DNA from: Coprinopsis marcescibilis
Lineage: Eukaryota > Basidiomycota > Agaricomycetes > Agaricales > Psathyrellaceae
Direction: 5' to 3'
DNA: 64,000 nucleotides
NCBI GenBank assembly: GCA_004369085.1
Contig: ML210191.1
Location: 3,048 to 67,047, forward strand
The notes under the pieces were generated by a model, which saw only the letters and a list, made by a program, of their open reading frames with translations, made no database searches and was not told the origin of the DNA. Shown here piece after piece: positions 38,374 to 51,228 of the stretch; position 1 is the stretch's first letter, and each line of letters begins with the position of its first letter. A program made the position numbers and the translations under genes.

Positions 38374-40185
38374 CTACTCTAGTGAGATATCCTTCTGCTT
38401 TGCTCGTCGATAATGGAGATTAGTTTGAAGTCGCACGAGACTAGCGGCCATGCGTCGGTGGGTCTTGGTTCGGATATGTGTCTCCCACTCGGCGCCCTCT
38501 TCTATCATGAATGGGCGATCGGGTTGCGTTGTACAGACCGTGCAAGTGATTTTTTTGCGAGCTTGCAAAATTTCTACTGGGCTACAAAGGGTATTACGCC
38601 TTTGAAATGTTCAAGCCTGATTTCATTTACTTACTCTGCTGTCTTCTCGGGAACGTCCAGAAGTTTTACTGCCATCGGAGATAGCGATTTAGGCTCTGGG
38701 AGCTCTTGCTCTTCAAGTAGACCTAAGGTACGACCGATGAATGAGAGAACAGATGGAAATGTCGAATACACATACGTTCAGTGATATCAACAGCAGGCTT
38801 CAAAGCCATTTCCGTCCACCGTTCATCAACCTCTACTAGTCAATCAGGAAGTGCTCGGCAGGGTGGAAACCCATTCTTACCCGCTGCATCTAGCAGATAA
38901 AACGACACCAGCTCATCGTCACCGTTGGAGTGCGTGACAGCAGGGAGTAGCTTGTTCCTGATCCAGGATATCTGCTTTTTTGCGTACTGTCGCGTCGAGA
39001 GTTTCATTCGTTCGACCGCAATGCTAAATTCCTTGTCATCGTGTGGTTTGCTGAGGTATTCGTGGAATTCCTTGTAGCCTGCACCGACTCGATAAGCAAG
39101 ACGTTGCTTCAGTTTGTGAGAACAACAGATTACCTATAGATTGGTATATTCCAAGGGAGTAATCATGCTGGGGTGTCGCATCCGCTCCGTCTGCTATGTG
39201 GCGTAGTTCCCGGACTTCGTCGAGCAACCCCCGCTAAGTAATCCTGTTACAATCGACCGGCAGCAAAGGGTATTATGCGACAGACCTCAACCATCTGATC
39301 AACCCGAGCATCCAACCGAGGACCTAAAACAGATGGTTCCGCGAATAACCAGAAACATAGCGTCCTGAATCTGCAATATCAAAGCTACATCCAGTCAACG
39401 GATGCAGCAATCTACAAACAGCAGCATACCTCGGTTTAGCGGCATCAGGATCCATGCCTTGCTCGGCTATAATATCGCTGGCGCGGCGTTTTGCGTTCTT
39501 TATGATCTCAAGACTGTGCAACACCTTTCGGGTGTCTTTCCAGTGCCATCGCTGACCGACAGCGGGATCGAGCAGGGTCAAAAGTTTGTGGAGGTCAAAA
39601 GCCATGTCGGGGTGCTTCTTGGCCGACGGAGAGTCTTGAGGTAGCTGTTCAAATAGGACTTTTAAGTCCTCTGGAAGTGATAGGATCGCTTCACGCAGAA
39701 CAGGGTCCCATTCCGCAACATCTGAACCAGAGGCCGGAGCCTCACTCTTCTTTGCCAACCTGTTTGGAAATATGAGGTGTTGGATCCAATAAGAGGTTCC
39801 GCCAACGACGATGGGGATTTCATTTCTCTCATGCGTTTCATGGATCTAAACGCGTGGATTTAGTCATTGTGAGCAGTGTGTAGCCTACAGAACGACTGAC
39901 TAGTTTCAGGGAGTCCTCGACCCAGTCCCCGACGACGTACTGCTCCCCAGGCTGCTTGAATCCCATGAGCAGATGTTCCACGCCTTTCATCTCTGCTGCG
40001 GTGACTTTATTGGTGATCACGTCGAGACCACTGTAGACCTGCATTGCATCTGCGTTTATGACGCGAGCTCCATGCCATCCATGTCGCCCAAATGATTTTC
40101 TGGCCAAAGAAAGAGCAAGATCAATTGCAAGCTTTGACTTGCCGACACCAGTTGTGCCGCAGATTGTAATAAGAGGGTTCAACAT
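38374..40185 (-). CDS. MOD5: tRNA dimethylallyltransferase with C-terminal zinc finger
   Basis: The enzyme adds an isopentenyl group to A37 of UNN-reading tRNAs in cytosol and mitochondria. The first exon holds the P-loop MLNPLITICGTTGVGKSKLA and RVINADAMQVYSGLDVITNK. Next come VVGGTSYWIQHLIFPN, KDTRKVLHSLEI and the tRNA-gripping STRQYAKKQISWIRNKLLPA. The C-terminus has the eukaryote-specific matrin-type finger CTVCTTQPDRPF followed by an H-x5-H pair in HIRTKTHRRMA. The start at 40185 is the first ATG; an upstream TTG frame was not used. It is head-to-head with uL15m across 123 bp. Confidence 0.92.
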
Positions 40186-40308
40186 AAGGAATAGGCAATA
40201 GAAATGCAAGTGCAATGATAGGGATTTGTTTGGCTAAGGGGTGGGAAACAAACAGCAGGAATGCTGGCAAGTCGGTCGGACTGTTTGCTAAGTAGATTCC
40301 AATACAGA

Positions 40309-41246
40309 ATGGCGTCGAGGGTCAGAGTCACTCTTGCGAATCTCCACCCGTCCAAGGGGTCCCTGCACAACGTATGTGCTGTCTTTTGGCCCTGTGGTGA
40401 TTCACTAACCAAATACACAGCAAAAACGTGTGGGTCGCGGTCAAGGTTCAGGCTATGGAGGAACATCTGGTCGCGGTCACAAGGGTCAAAAGGCTCGGAC
40501 TGGGTCAAGCATAAGAGCAGGATTCGAGGGTGGGCAGACGCCATTGACAGAGCGTTTTCCAAAGAGAGGATTCGTGAACCCGTACGTCGCGTCCCTCTAC
40601 CACCAGTCTCCCGCTAATTCTCCAGCTCAGAAACGCCAAAACATACGCCCCAGTCAATCTAGACAGAATTCAACATTGGATTAACCAAGGGCGTCTCTCA
40701 TCCTCACCAGAGAAGCCAATAACCGCCCGTGAACTCTTGCTCAGCGGCTGCATACACGACGCCCACGACGGAGTGAAAATCCTCGGAGATGTCAGTCACA
40801 GTCGCTTGTTGCCCGTTCAAAACTGACACCGGACACCGTGATTTTGCAGGGTGCATTAGAATTGAAGGAGCCAATCTACGTCGTCGCATCTCGCGCAAGC
40901 AAGAGCGCCATTGCAGCCATTGAACAGGTCGGAGGAAAGGTCGTCTGCCAGTACTACAATGCTCTGGCTCTCCACGACTGCATCAAGGGGAGGACAGACA
41001 GAACGAGTGCTGCACCGACGCGTCGTGAAGACATTGGCACGTCTCTCCGTCTTGTCTCTTCAATCCTTTGCTTACAGCCTTTTAGTGTGGTACGGACTAC
41101 ACCGTCATCGTGGATTCATGTCGCCTGCTACTCTCAAGTCCCTGGAAGGACTTCCTTTCGTCCAAGAACGCTGGAAACAACTCTCGGCCCAGCTGGGAAT
41201 ATGGCGAAAACAGGCGCAACGAGCAGCGGCTCCTGCCACAAAGTAG
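40309..41246 (+). CDS. MRPL10: Mitochondrial large-subunit ribosomal protein uL15m
   Basis: The protein starts [20 protein letters not shown] and, after an intron, reads [20 protein letters not shown] then KGQKARTG and [19 protein letters not shown], the uL15 signature. Later exons give [40 protein letters not shown] and [11 protein letters not shown]. The last exon is reached over a short (37-nt) intron with a weak donor (GTCTCT) and reads [20 protein letters not shown] to the stop at 41246. The C-terminal extension is typical of the mitochondrial form. About five exons. The stop is 30 bp from the convergent PRP38 stop. Confidence 0.88.
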
Positions 41247-41276
41247 CGTCCATAGATATTATTAGTACAATAATCA

Positions 41277-42331
41277 CTAATCCTTTTCGTCCACTTGCAT
41301 TCTGTCTGGAGAGATGCTCCGGCTCCGCGATCGAAATGGCGAACCAGAACGAGAGCGAGACCTCGAAGGGCTGCGCGACACGTATCTCGAGCCCGCACTC
41401 GACACAGACCTGGAGCGCGAACGTGAGTGAGAGCGGCTTTCACTGGGGCTGCGCCGAGAAGGCGACTTGCTTGCTCGACTAGCACTTCTGCTGCGACGAC
41501 CACTGCTCCTGCTCCTGCTCCTACTTGAATTCCTGCTCCCAGAATCACTCTTTCCTTCCATAGCATTCAGTAGTCGACTCTTCCGAGGCCCTATATCCCC
41601 ATTCTCCTCTAGTATCTGTCGTTTCGCCATCCGAGGTAAAATTAGGTCGCAGACGCGTTCCTCCGTGAGCAATGCATACACAAATTCGTCGATGAACGTC
41701 AGCGTATAGCCAGCTGGACCAGCAATGTAAACATATGCAACCCCGCAGTAAGAGCGGAACCACGCACCCATGCTCCGCTGCCGGATTTTCCTATAATCCT
41801 TCAACAGCGGTTCCAGCAACTCATACACCTCTACCGCCGCAAACGTCATACGTATGTATAGTGCCGCCAACGCTCTTAAATACCTATCAGACACTTTTGA
41901 GCCTCCTGCACAAAGAAACACAAAAGACGCATAACTCACTTGAACTCATCCGCACGTAGATACTCCACTAAAATCTCCTTCTCCGGTTGGATCTGCAGCA
42001 GCTTGAGCAACAAGCACACAAATTCCGTCGGTCGCTGGTTCCCATAAACTCCACCGATGTACTTGAGCTCTAAGGCTTTATCGATGATTGTTTCAGCTGT
42101 TCCTGTTCAGCCAAACATCGGATACGTTGCAGGACAAGAAAGGCGAACCTGTGAGCGCAAAACAATGCTCCTTCCAGAACGACGAATCGTATATCCGGTT
42201 CCTGATGACAGTTTCGACTAGAAACTAGGCATATGAGCTCCACATAACACCTATCCAGCGACAAAACATATCAATACCTGAGGATTTTGGCCGTGAATGG
42301 ATTTGGCGCCGTGCACGGTGGTGTTCGCCAT
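41277..42331 (-). CDS. PRP38: Pre-mRNA-splicing factor Prp38
   Basis: Prp38 is a U4/U6.U5 tri-snRNP or B-complex protein needed for spliceosome activation. The start MANTTVHGAKSIHGQNPQ and the segments IRNRIYDSSFWKEHCFALTA, YIGGVYGNQRPTEFVCLLLK, LQIQPEKEILVEYLRADEFK and YLRALAALYIRMTFAAVEVY are near-invariant in the family. The conserved domain ends with DEFVYALLTEERVCDLILPR. A C-terminal domain of alternating Arg-Ser dipeptides, about 70 residues, follows, as in the animal PRPF38A form and unlike budding yeast. About four to five exons. Confidence 0.95.
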
Positions 42332-42438
42332 TGGATCAAAAGTGAGTGATCGAAGTCAAGTTGCACTCGCGCGTCTTCCGCGTTCAATGCAATTGTTGTT
42401 CTCTGAGTACATACAAACGCACAACTTCTTTACATGAA

Positions 42439-45239
42439 TTATGGTCTAGTTATTGGCAACCCATTCTTCTTTGCCTCCATCCACACATCACTCAGCTCGT
42501 CGACAGCCGCATTCAACACTCTCACAACTTCAACAGGATCCCTTCCGCTACCCTCCAGATAGTATTTGATCTTGGGCTCAGTACCGCTCGTTCTAAGAAC
42601 TAAATTGAGATATTTTGACAATATCTGGGACTGGCATGCGCACCTCGTAGTCAGAATCAACTTTACCGGATCCTCTTCCCTTCCAGCTCTGAACTGGATC
42701 ATATGTCCAGAAGAAAGAGGCAGAGAAGGTTCGTATGATGGAGCATTCCTGCTATCATACCCCAGCGTAAGATCAATTACGCCCACAATTGGGATGTCGT
42801 AGATCGAGCTTGGAAAAGATCTGTCTTTCTCTCCTCCCTACCCAAAGATTAGGTATGTAACATGTACTAATCAGTACTGGGAAGACGTACAGTAAAGTTT
42901 CGAATTCGTCGGAATATTTCGTCAATCTTGGCCGGTTCGTGGCATACAAAATAGCCGTTGTTGCTCTGAAGAAACTGTCATTATCTGTCCTGAAAGTTTA
43001 AAACCTCTTTTATCAACCTTGAAATGGCCGTATCTAGAACGGAACCGAATCAATGTCTGTGCGATCCGATCCAAAGCTAGTACGCACTTGGTATAAAGGC
43101 TGTTCAAGTATTGACTCACAGAAAGCCCTTTTGCTTTCACATATGATACTAAATCCACAAATGATACCTGTAGTAAAGTGTGGGCTATACATCTCTTCAT
43201 CCCTACCCCAGAAACTTACCGTTGCTGCCACACCATCCTTGTCCCGGATGTCAGGCCCAAACATAAATCCAATTGCTTCTTCATAGCCAAACGGAACCTC
43301 ATATCCGTCTTTGACGAGGTCCAACGCCGTGTTGCCGATATATTTAAAGCCTGAATGGCACATAAAATCAGTTGCCTTCCGGAGGACTCTCAGGTGTCTA
43401 CCACCCACCTGTCAGGCATTCAACAAACTTGAATCCCTCAATCTTTGCGATGGTCTCAAGCATCTTGGAGCTAACAGTCGACGCAACCATCGCTATCTTC
43501 GAAATATCCTGTCCCTTATCCTTTCGCTTCTCAATGATATAGCTGGCAAACAGCGTCCCCAGCTGATCTCCGGTGAAGATTTGCCATTTCCCTGACGACC
43601 TGTCGTTTGCATCCTTAGAACTCGAACAAAATCACGCTCAAAGAAAGTCTTACTGGCGTTCTGCGGCAGAGAACCGATCAGAGTCTGGGTCTTGCGCAAG
43701 GATATAAGCTCCGTTCTCCTTGTCTGCAGTTGCGATTGCCAAATCCTATTTCATTTCGTTAAGCCTCCGTTCGGTGTCGAGCGATATCTTCAGCGTACCA
43801 GTGCACCTAGAAAGGGGAGTCAGTATCGAAGGAAAGGATATCAGATTCTGTCGTTACCCTTTTCTTCCGGGTTGGGGAACTTTACAGTCGGGAACTCGGG
43901 ATCCGGATGCTGCTGTTCTGCGACTGGTTTGAACGGGGCCAATCCCAGGGTCCCAAATGCACGAGAGACATAAGGGTCGCTCACGCCATGCATAGACGTA
44001 TTCACGAACGTCACTTGCGCAGGCTTTGACAGGGGCCTACCACGACAACAGGCGTCACATTGCGCACTGACACGCGCAAATGAGCAAAACGTACGAAAGA
44101 TGGTCCAGAGATCGAAGTGAAGCGAAATATGCATTCTTCAAATCCTCTGACTTGTTAATGCAGCTTTCTGACAAGTTCACTGTCTCGGTGGACCAAGATT
44201 CGGGACGAGGCTCAAGGTTTGCCTTGATGGATTTCGCAATCCTTTCATCATGAGGTGCAATGATCTACTATGCTTCAGTGCATTTATGCGCGAACAAGTG
44301 GGACGCGCTCACCTGGACAGCATTTTCCCAGTATACTTTGTACCCATTATCTTGCTGTGCGACTGGTTAGCACCCCCGGGTTGTCTGCAGGATTAAGACT
44401 CGTACCTTGGGATTGTGACTAGCTGATTTCAGATAGTCAACACATCGACATCCGATTGGCAGCCATTGGTCGTTCATCTCACCTGTTATCATAACTCCAC
44501 AAGATGCATTCAGATGCTTGACTGCAAAAGGTACCCTACAATATGCAAAATTCAGGGACGGCTCATTACACATAGCGAACACTTACAGAGGCGTATGAAC
44601 GAGACCATCATACAAATACGCCTTGAAGCCCCGGTGCAAGAATATCCCTGCGGTAAGCTCTGCCCACCGCTTAGAATGATAGCGATGGTCGTAACCAACG
44701 ACAATGCCTTTCAATAGGGCGTTCTCGACATTGGCGGCGACATACTCCGCGAGCCCCTGTTAAAGCAGTGAGACTCCTCATCACCCTGGTGAGCGGGTAT
44801 AAGCCAACCTGAGAAGCCTGGATAATGGTAAGATCTTTAAAGTGGAGTAGGGGGTCAGAGTGATAATTTAGGCATAATTCCATTCAAATATACCAACCGT
44901 TCATCCTAGACCATCCTGCTTCCATTCGCCCTCGCAAACCTGGCCACCATGTCTAACATCTAATTGAATAGTTTTGTGATCCAAACCTACCTGCAGTCCC
45001 GAATTCAATCCGTGAGCTAGGTTGAGATCAGTAACGCCTAGTAGGTGATCCAAGGCAATGTCTAATACCTCAATCGAAGCTTCAACTCATCGGTATCCTT
45101 CTCGGACCACAGCTTCTCGATTTCGTGACGAGTTTCTGGATTCTATAAACTCTTGAGGATCCGAATCCAGCTTCTATCAAAGAAAAGAACAAACCTGGTC
45201 CAATCGCAGCCATTCCTCGACTTGTTGTTGCAGAGACAT
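42439..45239 (-). CDS. Phosphoglucomutase/phosphoribomutase (PGM2/Prm15 group)
   Basis: This alpha-D-phosphohexomutase family member interconverts sugar 1- and 6-phosphates (or ribose 1- and 5-phosphate). The start MSLQQQVEEWLRLDQNPETR leads to IEFGTAGLRGRMEAGWSRMN. The catalytic serine loop is CGVMITASHNPK, assembled over an intron. The metal loop is DPDSDR, the sugar loop GYEEAIGFMFGP, and the phosphate loop TSGTEPKIKYYLEGSG. The KDNGYKVYWENAVQ-type motif is also present. The order and spacing fit the PGM2-like (not PGM1) branch, whose yeast member YMR278W acts mainly on pentose phosphates. About a dozen introns. Confidence 0.92.
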
Positions 45240-45477
45240 GGTGAGCGGTACTAAGTAACGGAAGTCTGGACAACGGAACTTGTGCAATCAAAGGGATCAA
45301 AAGACTCGAGCTACTTGGCGCCAGTACCCCACGCTCAACCTTAATGTGCAACAATTTATTTATGTGCTTGTATGGCGAGAGGACATCGAATACTGCATTA
45401 GAATATTCGTTAGGTAGACAGTATGGTTAATCGTTGTAAGATATGAAGTTGTTGACAAAGCTGATATTTCAAGAGAA

Positions 45478-48400
45478 TCATAATCGGGTGGGAGTGTCTG
45501 CACTACCATTGGTAAAGGTTGACGCCGGATTCTTGCTCGTGCTGTTCAGTCGTGGTAGCCGGATCTTAAGGGTTGTTGGTGTGAGTGGAGGTACCCGAGA
45601 AACCGAGCCTGGAGTCCTCAAATCAATCACTGCACTCGGAGTAGCCTTTGAGGGGGTTGAGGGGTCTTTGCGCTTATCTCGACTTCCTGAGGCCTCATTT
45701 CCTTTCCTTGTTTTCTTCCCTTCACCTGTTTTTGTTCCCGGTAATTCATCATCCTTACTCTTCCGCTTTCGGGCCTTCTTGCCTTTAGGCTCAGTCTTGG
45801 ATGGCTCATTCAAATCCTGATTCGGAGGAAGTTTACGCTTTCTCGAACTTGGGGTCTTCTGCAGCATTTTTAGGAAGCTTATCGGAGAGCCAGCCCAGCA
45901 ACACATACCTGACTACCAGCAGTAGAAATCGAGCTGGTCTCGAAACCATTCACGAGGGAGAAACCGTGGTCAACTTCTTCCACCTAGAGCATTGAATTCA
46001 GGGATTAAGGACGCCACCAGCCAAAAGTGACCCACTTTGATGTTGACCGTCCTGAACTTTTCCGCAGGCTGAACAGGTGCAGCCATAGTATCCGGTGGAG
46101 TCACGTCCTGGTTGGTTCGAGTAGTCTACACTGATCAGATTTAGGATTTCCAGTACGGCAAAGGTCACACCTTATCTGTAGTAAGGCTGCTGAAGCTCTC
46201 TTGAGTGTTGTTCCTGCTGCGGGACCTGAGTTCTCGACCACTTGCTTTGGGCTGGACGGCTGCAGTCGACCGCTTAGTCCTGCGACCGGATGCCACAGGA
46301 ATAGTCAACGTAGGACCGGGTTCCCGAGGAACGCTGGACGAAGGAGTTGAGGCCCCAGTGCCGTTCATATCTGCATTGATCACGGAGCTGATTTTCTGAA
46401 AGTTTGCCGCTCCTTAGACACTGGATGACTTGAAATCGGATGTACATACCAGGGTTGCGGCTTTCTTTGCTCCTCTGACCGGACGGGTGGATGTCGACGA
46501 AGTGGAAGCCGTTGCTACCGGTGCGGGGAGAAAGGACTGCTGGGAGGAAGACGCCGTTGATGTCGACGAACGACCAACTTTTGATTTGCCAGAACTTGTC
46601 GATCGCTTGCAGTTTGACAATCCGAATAAAGCCTGCAATCTTTCAGTACCTCTGATAACGAGTGAGAAACCCGAAAATACCTGTGCTGCTTGGAATTCTT
46701 CCATCAGCGCGGGAGAAGAATTTCCGGAGGTGTGGTCGTCGCGTTCATCCAAAGAGCTTAATTCGGTCAAAGGTGAAGACAGACCAGAAGCGAGGTCTAC
46801 GTCCCTAAAAATAAATTTAGCCTGGTTTTCCGAATCGCGAAATTATACCCACTTATTCTCTGACAGACCATGCTTGCTGACCTTGTTCCAAAAGTCGAGG
46901 ATGATTATTTTCTCAGGGACGCGATAGCGGCGGCCGTTGATCAAAACTTCGTCTACATGCACTCGCGGTCGGGTACTCGCCACGGTTGCCACCTCGGGAT
47001 GTATAACGTCAATATGTCCGTTGTTAAATTGTTTGGGCTTCGTTATTTCAATGGGTGGTGCATTTTGTTTTGGAATCCTCATCTTGGTGGGCTAGAAAAA
47101 AATGATAAGGTGTGCATATAGTGAGCTCCAAAAAACGTACCATCAAGCGTTCGGCGTGATTCGGGCACATCCATTTCTTATAAAACGGTGGCATGGCAGG
47201 CAGAGGTGGATCGATACAGTCAAGGTGCCAATGGAGGCTACAAAAATCGCAGGAGACCATCCCTTTGAATGCTTCAGGGGTCGCAGCTTTTGAAGTTGCT
47301 CGCCGTGGCCGTTTCGTGGTAGGAACCGCCGAGGCCAAACCTTGCGGGAGTGCAGATTTGCCGCATTTATAGCATAGAACTGGTGCACCGTTTCGGTCTT
47401 TGAGCCGATTTGGATCGCGCTCTTCCAATTGTCCGTGTCGACTAGATCCAATGTTGTGAGCATACAAAAGGGGGAGAAATGGCCAACGGCGCACTTTAGT
47501 CGAGGCGGTTTCGCTTCCGTCAAATCAACATAAGCCCCTCTGGGTCCTGAGCCAACTGTGCAACGAAGCAAGTTCAGTCACGTAACAACTGGGACCCAAT
47601 AGTGACATGTGCCCACCATCGCGGAAGAAGTTCTTGATGTCGTCGGGAAGTTGATATTCGATAGGTATCGTGGTTTGCAAGTGGTGTATGAGAGGCGACA
47701 TCAATGAGCGCGGCGGTTTGCGCGGTGGATGCTGTTCTTGAGGTCAACGAACTGAGAAGGAGAGGCGGGTGGGAGATTCCATCGCACCTTGCGGATTATA
47801 CATGCAGGGCAGAACCACCGGCTATCACCCTCATCGATACTCTCCATGGGCGGGTCAAGACACCAAAGGTGAAAAGCTCGAGGACATCCATCACAATACA
47901 CCAGCGCACCCGTAGATTGGCAAGACGAACAGTGGTCGTTATTGTTGAGCTGTGCGGGTGTCATCGTGGTTAGCAATCATCGATAAGGAGTGGCGGAAAA
48001 AGATGACCATATTAGCGTTTGGTTCTGGTGTATTCAACATAACGTTCTTTGGCTCCTCTTTGACACGTATCGGGGGCGTGCCTACGTCCTTGCCCTTTCC
48101 TTTGTCTCGCTTTAAAGTTTTGGCGGTCGAGGTTTGAGGGGCCGGGTCTTGTAGGTTGAGGGAAGAGTTGGAGCGAGACAGAGCCAAATCGTCGTCCACA
48201 GCACCAGAACCCGAGGGTTCTGCATCAACAACGATTGGCTGCTGCCCTGAGGCCGATGAATTATCAAGGCTTGAAGAAGGGTCGACGGCTCCGACCATGG
48301 CGTTTTGATTCCTTGCTGACGCACGTTGTGCACGGCCGGATGCCCTGCTGGCAGGACCCAGGTCGTAAAAGGCGGACAAGGTCGACGAGAATAGGTTTGC

Positions 48401-48795
48401 ATATGAGTATGGTGCAGTCAAGACAAGACAGACGCCAGTGTTTGAACGAAAATTGCGAAAGAAAGATAGGAATATCAGTAGATGCTGTTTTCTGCAAGAG
48501 GGATAACTGACCCTTTGTCGGCTCTGGGACGCTTGGAGCGAGGTTCCTCAAGGCCAATGAGAGTACCATGCATGACTCCTGAATACGTCGATCCAGGATC
48601 TGAAGGTGGCAGATATGAATACATAGTAGAGGGTTTCTTGGGGTCGCGCTTCTGAGCAGACTGCTGCACAGAGACTAGCGACGGCGGACCAGGCAGAATT
48701 TCGGTCGCAAGGGTTGGGTCACCCTCCAGATGAGCTGGCTGGTGCACAGACACCCCTGGCAGCATGTATGGTGGCAGAGCCGCCGTTGTCGCCAT
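45478..48795 (-). CDS. Double-PHD chromatin protein, Rco1-like (Rpd3S subunit candidate)
   Basis: The proposed start is MATTAALPPYMLPGVSVHQP at 48795. The frame is open upstream to an ATG at 48939, so a longer form is possible. PHD1 is CSSCQSTGALVYCDGCPRAF through HLWCLDPPM to WFCPAC. PHD2 starts LCYKCGKSALPQG, has an insert of about 36 basic residues, and resumes GMVSCDFCSLHWHLDCIDPP to KKWMCPNHAERL. Between them lies a linker with NFFRD-like sequence where Rco1 proteins carry the Sin3-binding helix. The order PHD1-linker-PHD2 matches yeast Rco1 and fission yeast Cph1. The long C-terminal half is Ser/Lys-rich and disordered, ending STFTNGSADTPTRL. Several internal exon edges are approximate. 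Confidence 0.82.
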
Positions 48796-49205
48796 TCCGA
48801 GGTCGACGGCGAGGACGCGGTGGAGAACGTCGTTGAGAGAGGGAAACAGGGAGCAGCCGACAAATCGGGAGCGGCTCAGGCAAGTCCAACACCGCTTCAG
48901 ACATTTTCCACACAACCTCCTCTTATCCACATCTGACATAAATCTATATCCAATTTACTGTACATCGTGTGCTACTCAGGCCTTCTACGATTTTTTGTCC
49001 TTCTACCCCTTATCTCTTTCCATTCTACACCTGCGGGTCTCTCCCGACTACGTTGAGACCCTCGTCTGTCGTAGGTTTTCCAACCATTTTGCGCGCTCCC
49101 AGATCTCAGCACTAACTTCAGTTCTGTGCAAAGACGCTGCCATCGTCCTGTAAAGACCGCCAGGCATCAGCTATTTGGTCCTCGTCGTTGAGACCATTGG
49201 AAAAC
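48796..49205. other. Intergenic, Rco1-like promoter and MCMBP 3' side
   Basis: This 410-bp stretch lies between the Rco1-like start and the MCMBP stop. The frame from 48939 stays open into the gene and may be coding. The rest is pyrimidine-rich on the plus strand (for example TTTTTTGTCCTTCTACCCC) with no clear element. No other gene is seen. Confidence 0.4.
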
Positions 49206-51144
49206 CTACTTGGCCACCATCATTCGAATGATTAAGTCATCAGACGTGACCATTCCCTCGGCTTTCCCAACATTCTTGTGGGATTGCGCTGCCTGACGTT
49301 CCTTGACAAAGTCGTCTTGAATAAACTGCAAGACTATTAGCATCCATGTACACTGAGGCGAGACAATTCTGACCTCCGCCGTCGAGCCATCCAACCCAAC
49401 GCTCGAAATTTTCGCCCCTCCGATGAGTTGCCGAAATTGGTTCAAGAGTTCAGGCGGGGGAAGTTGAATTGCGGTCTCGGAGCTGGCCAACTCCGTGGCT
49501 GCAGGGGCTTTCCCCTCTGCGTCTCGTACAGGGACTTCAAGATGTGTCTATAGCGTATTACGACTCGTTAGCCACGGGTCATCAAAGACAATTCATGTCG
49601 TGAGACTTACCTTGAAGAAGGCACTACGGTTACCACCTGCGATTACAAGGAATGTGACATCCGTTTCGAATGTGTAGCGGCTGAACGGGAAGACATAATC
49701 CAGCGTTTGCATGTTGATCATATCCTGGATCTGTCGTAGGTTGAGAAGCCCTGTAAACCTATGTCAGTTACCCTCTTTCCACTAGTCACAGCACCGCACC
49801 TTTTTCAGTGACGCTCCCCTCATTCATTGCAGTTTCGGAGACAATACATAGAGAACCTTTGGGAAGTTGCAACCACCCGCTGTGGAGATTCTCTTCCTTT
49901 GACTCGGGGTTATAGCTGGTGGCGTTCAGGTTGTCCAAAGAGAGTGGCAGTACAGTGCAAAGCGGGACGAGATGACGCAGCACCTCGGCAATCTTGGGTG
50001 TCGACCCTGAACATTGGCCATAGCCAGATAGAGTCAAAGACAACGGCAGGAGAGGAGGTGTCCGCGATTGCCTGATATTTCGTTGACTTCAATACATTCG
50101 GAGAACTGGGAGTGAGACACTTACACCTTGTGGATGATGGTTAGGAGGACCAGCTCAGCTGCAGCACGATCGCCAGCCAAAGCCTCGGTAGCCATCCAGG
50201 AAACTAATTTATCTCTGACATCCTCGACGCCCACCAACGAGTGGTCAGGGAATATCCTTGGGACTACGGTGGGTGGAATCGGTCGAGCGAACAGAAGGTG
50301 GATAGTGGGCACCAAAGCCACCTCCTGCGATTCTATAGGAGAATGCAATCTTCCAAAGTGTAAGTCCGGGTGTCCTGAAATAAGAACCGTCGCAATACTC
50401 ACGGTTCCGATGTCAGAATTCCAATAAAAGAGTACAAATCAGTGGCCCTCAAAGATTCGAGTATGTGTGAATCGTAGATCTGAACAAATGAAATGGATTT
50501 TGGTGTGGATCGAAAGCTGTAAGGACCACAAACCTTGATTTGTGCCCCAACATGTGGTGCACCTGGGATGGGGTACTTGTGAGGTTGTGCGGAAGTAGGC
50601 GCCTGAACAATGCCATCAGAGAGAGAGAAATCTTGCGATTCAAAGAAAACTGACGGTGGACAGGGCTTGTGCGGGGGCACGAAGAAGCCATTCGCTCTGA
50701 CCTGGGATGGAGGTAGCCCATACAACCCCGCATTCTTGTAAAAGACTATAGTCCAAGATATCGTCCTGGGATGCATGTTCATCTACATCGTTGAGCCCCC
50801 AACCACCACAGTCGCCATTAGCGCGTTGGGCAAGGTATATTTCGGAAGGACACGATGTATCTTGGACCATGGAGTCGAATCGCACTAGCGCACGCGATTT
50901 AAGGCATTCTGGGGGATGGTGAATGTCAAGGACGGGAATCTGAAAGCATTGATACTGTTATTTGTATTCTGGCGAAGAAAAAGGCACCGAGTACCTCTTC
51001 AAATGCATTTTGAGATAGAAATATGTCGTTGAAGTACTTGGAGACACTTTCTCCGAGCAGTTCACGGTTGTGTGTAGATCTGTAGAACTGCAGCAGCGAT
51101 TCTGTTGGATCTGTGAGAGCGTCGACGAGGAGAGACGAAACCAT
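49206..51144 (-). CDS. MCMBP: Mini-chromosome maintenance complex-binding protein
   Basis: MCMBP binds MCM3-7, and in animals and plants it helps assemble or unload MCM and supports sister chromatid cohesion. The start MVSSLLVDALTDPTESLLQF is followed by KYFNDIFLSQNAFEEV and VRFDSMVQDTSCPSEIYLAQ, the family N-terminal motif. The C-terminal half carries LVSWMATEALAGDRAAAELV, STPKIAEVLRHLVPLCTVLP, SGWLQLPKGSLCIVSETAMN, LLNLRQIQDMINMQTLDYVF and FETDVTFLVIAGNRSAF. The end DDLIIRMMVAK matches typical termini. About eight exons and roughly 530-600 residues. It is head-to-head with CDC50 across only 84 bp. Confidence 0.92.
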
Positions 51145-51228
51145 GATATATACGCTTACCTAATGGGTGCTCAGCTGTGCTACAGCGGTGGTCACAGCCA
51201 TATCCAGGTTTCTTCTACTCCGCCACCA

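Noticed and set aside
40186..40215. TTG-initiated extension of MOD5
   Set aside because: It starts at TTG; the first ATG (40185) directly precedes the P-loop as in the family.
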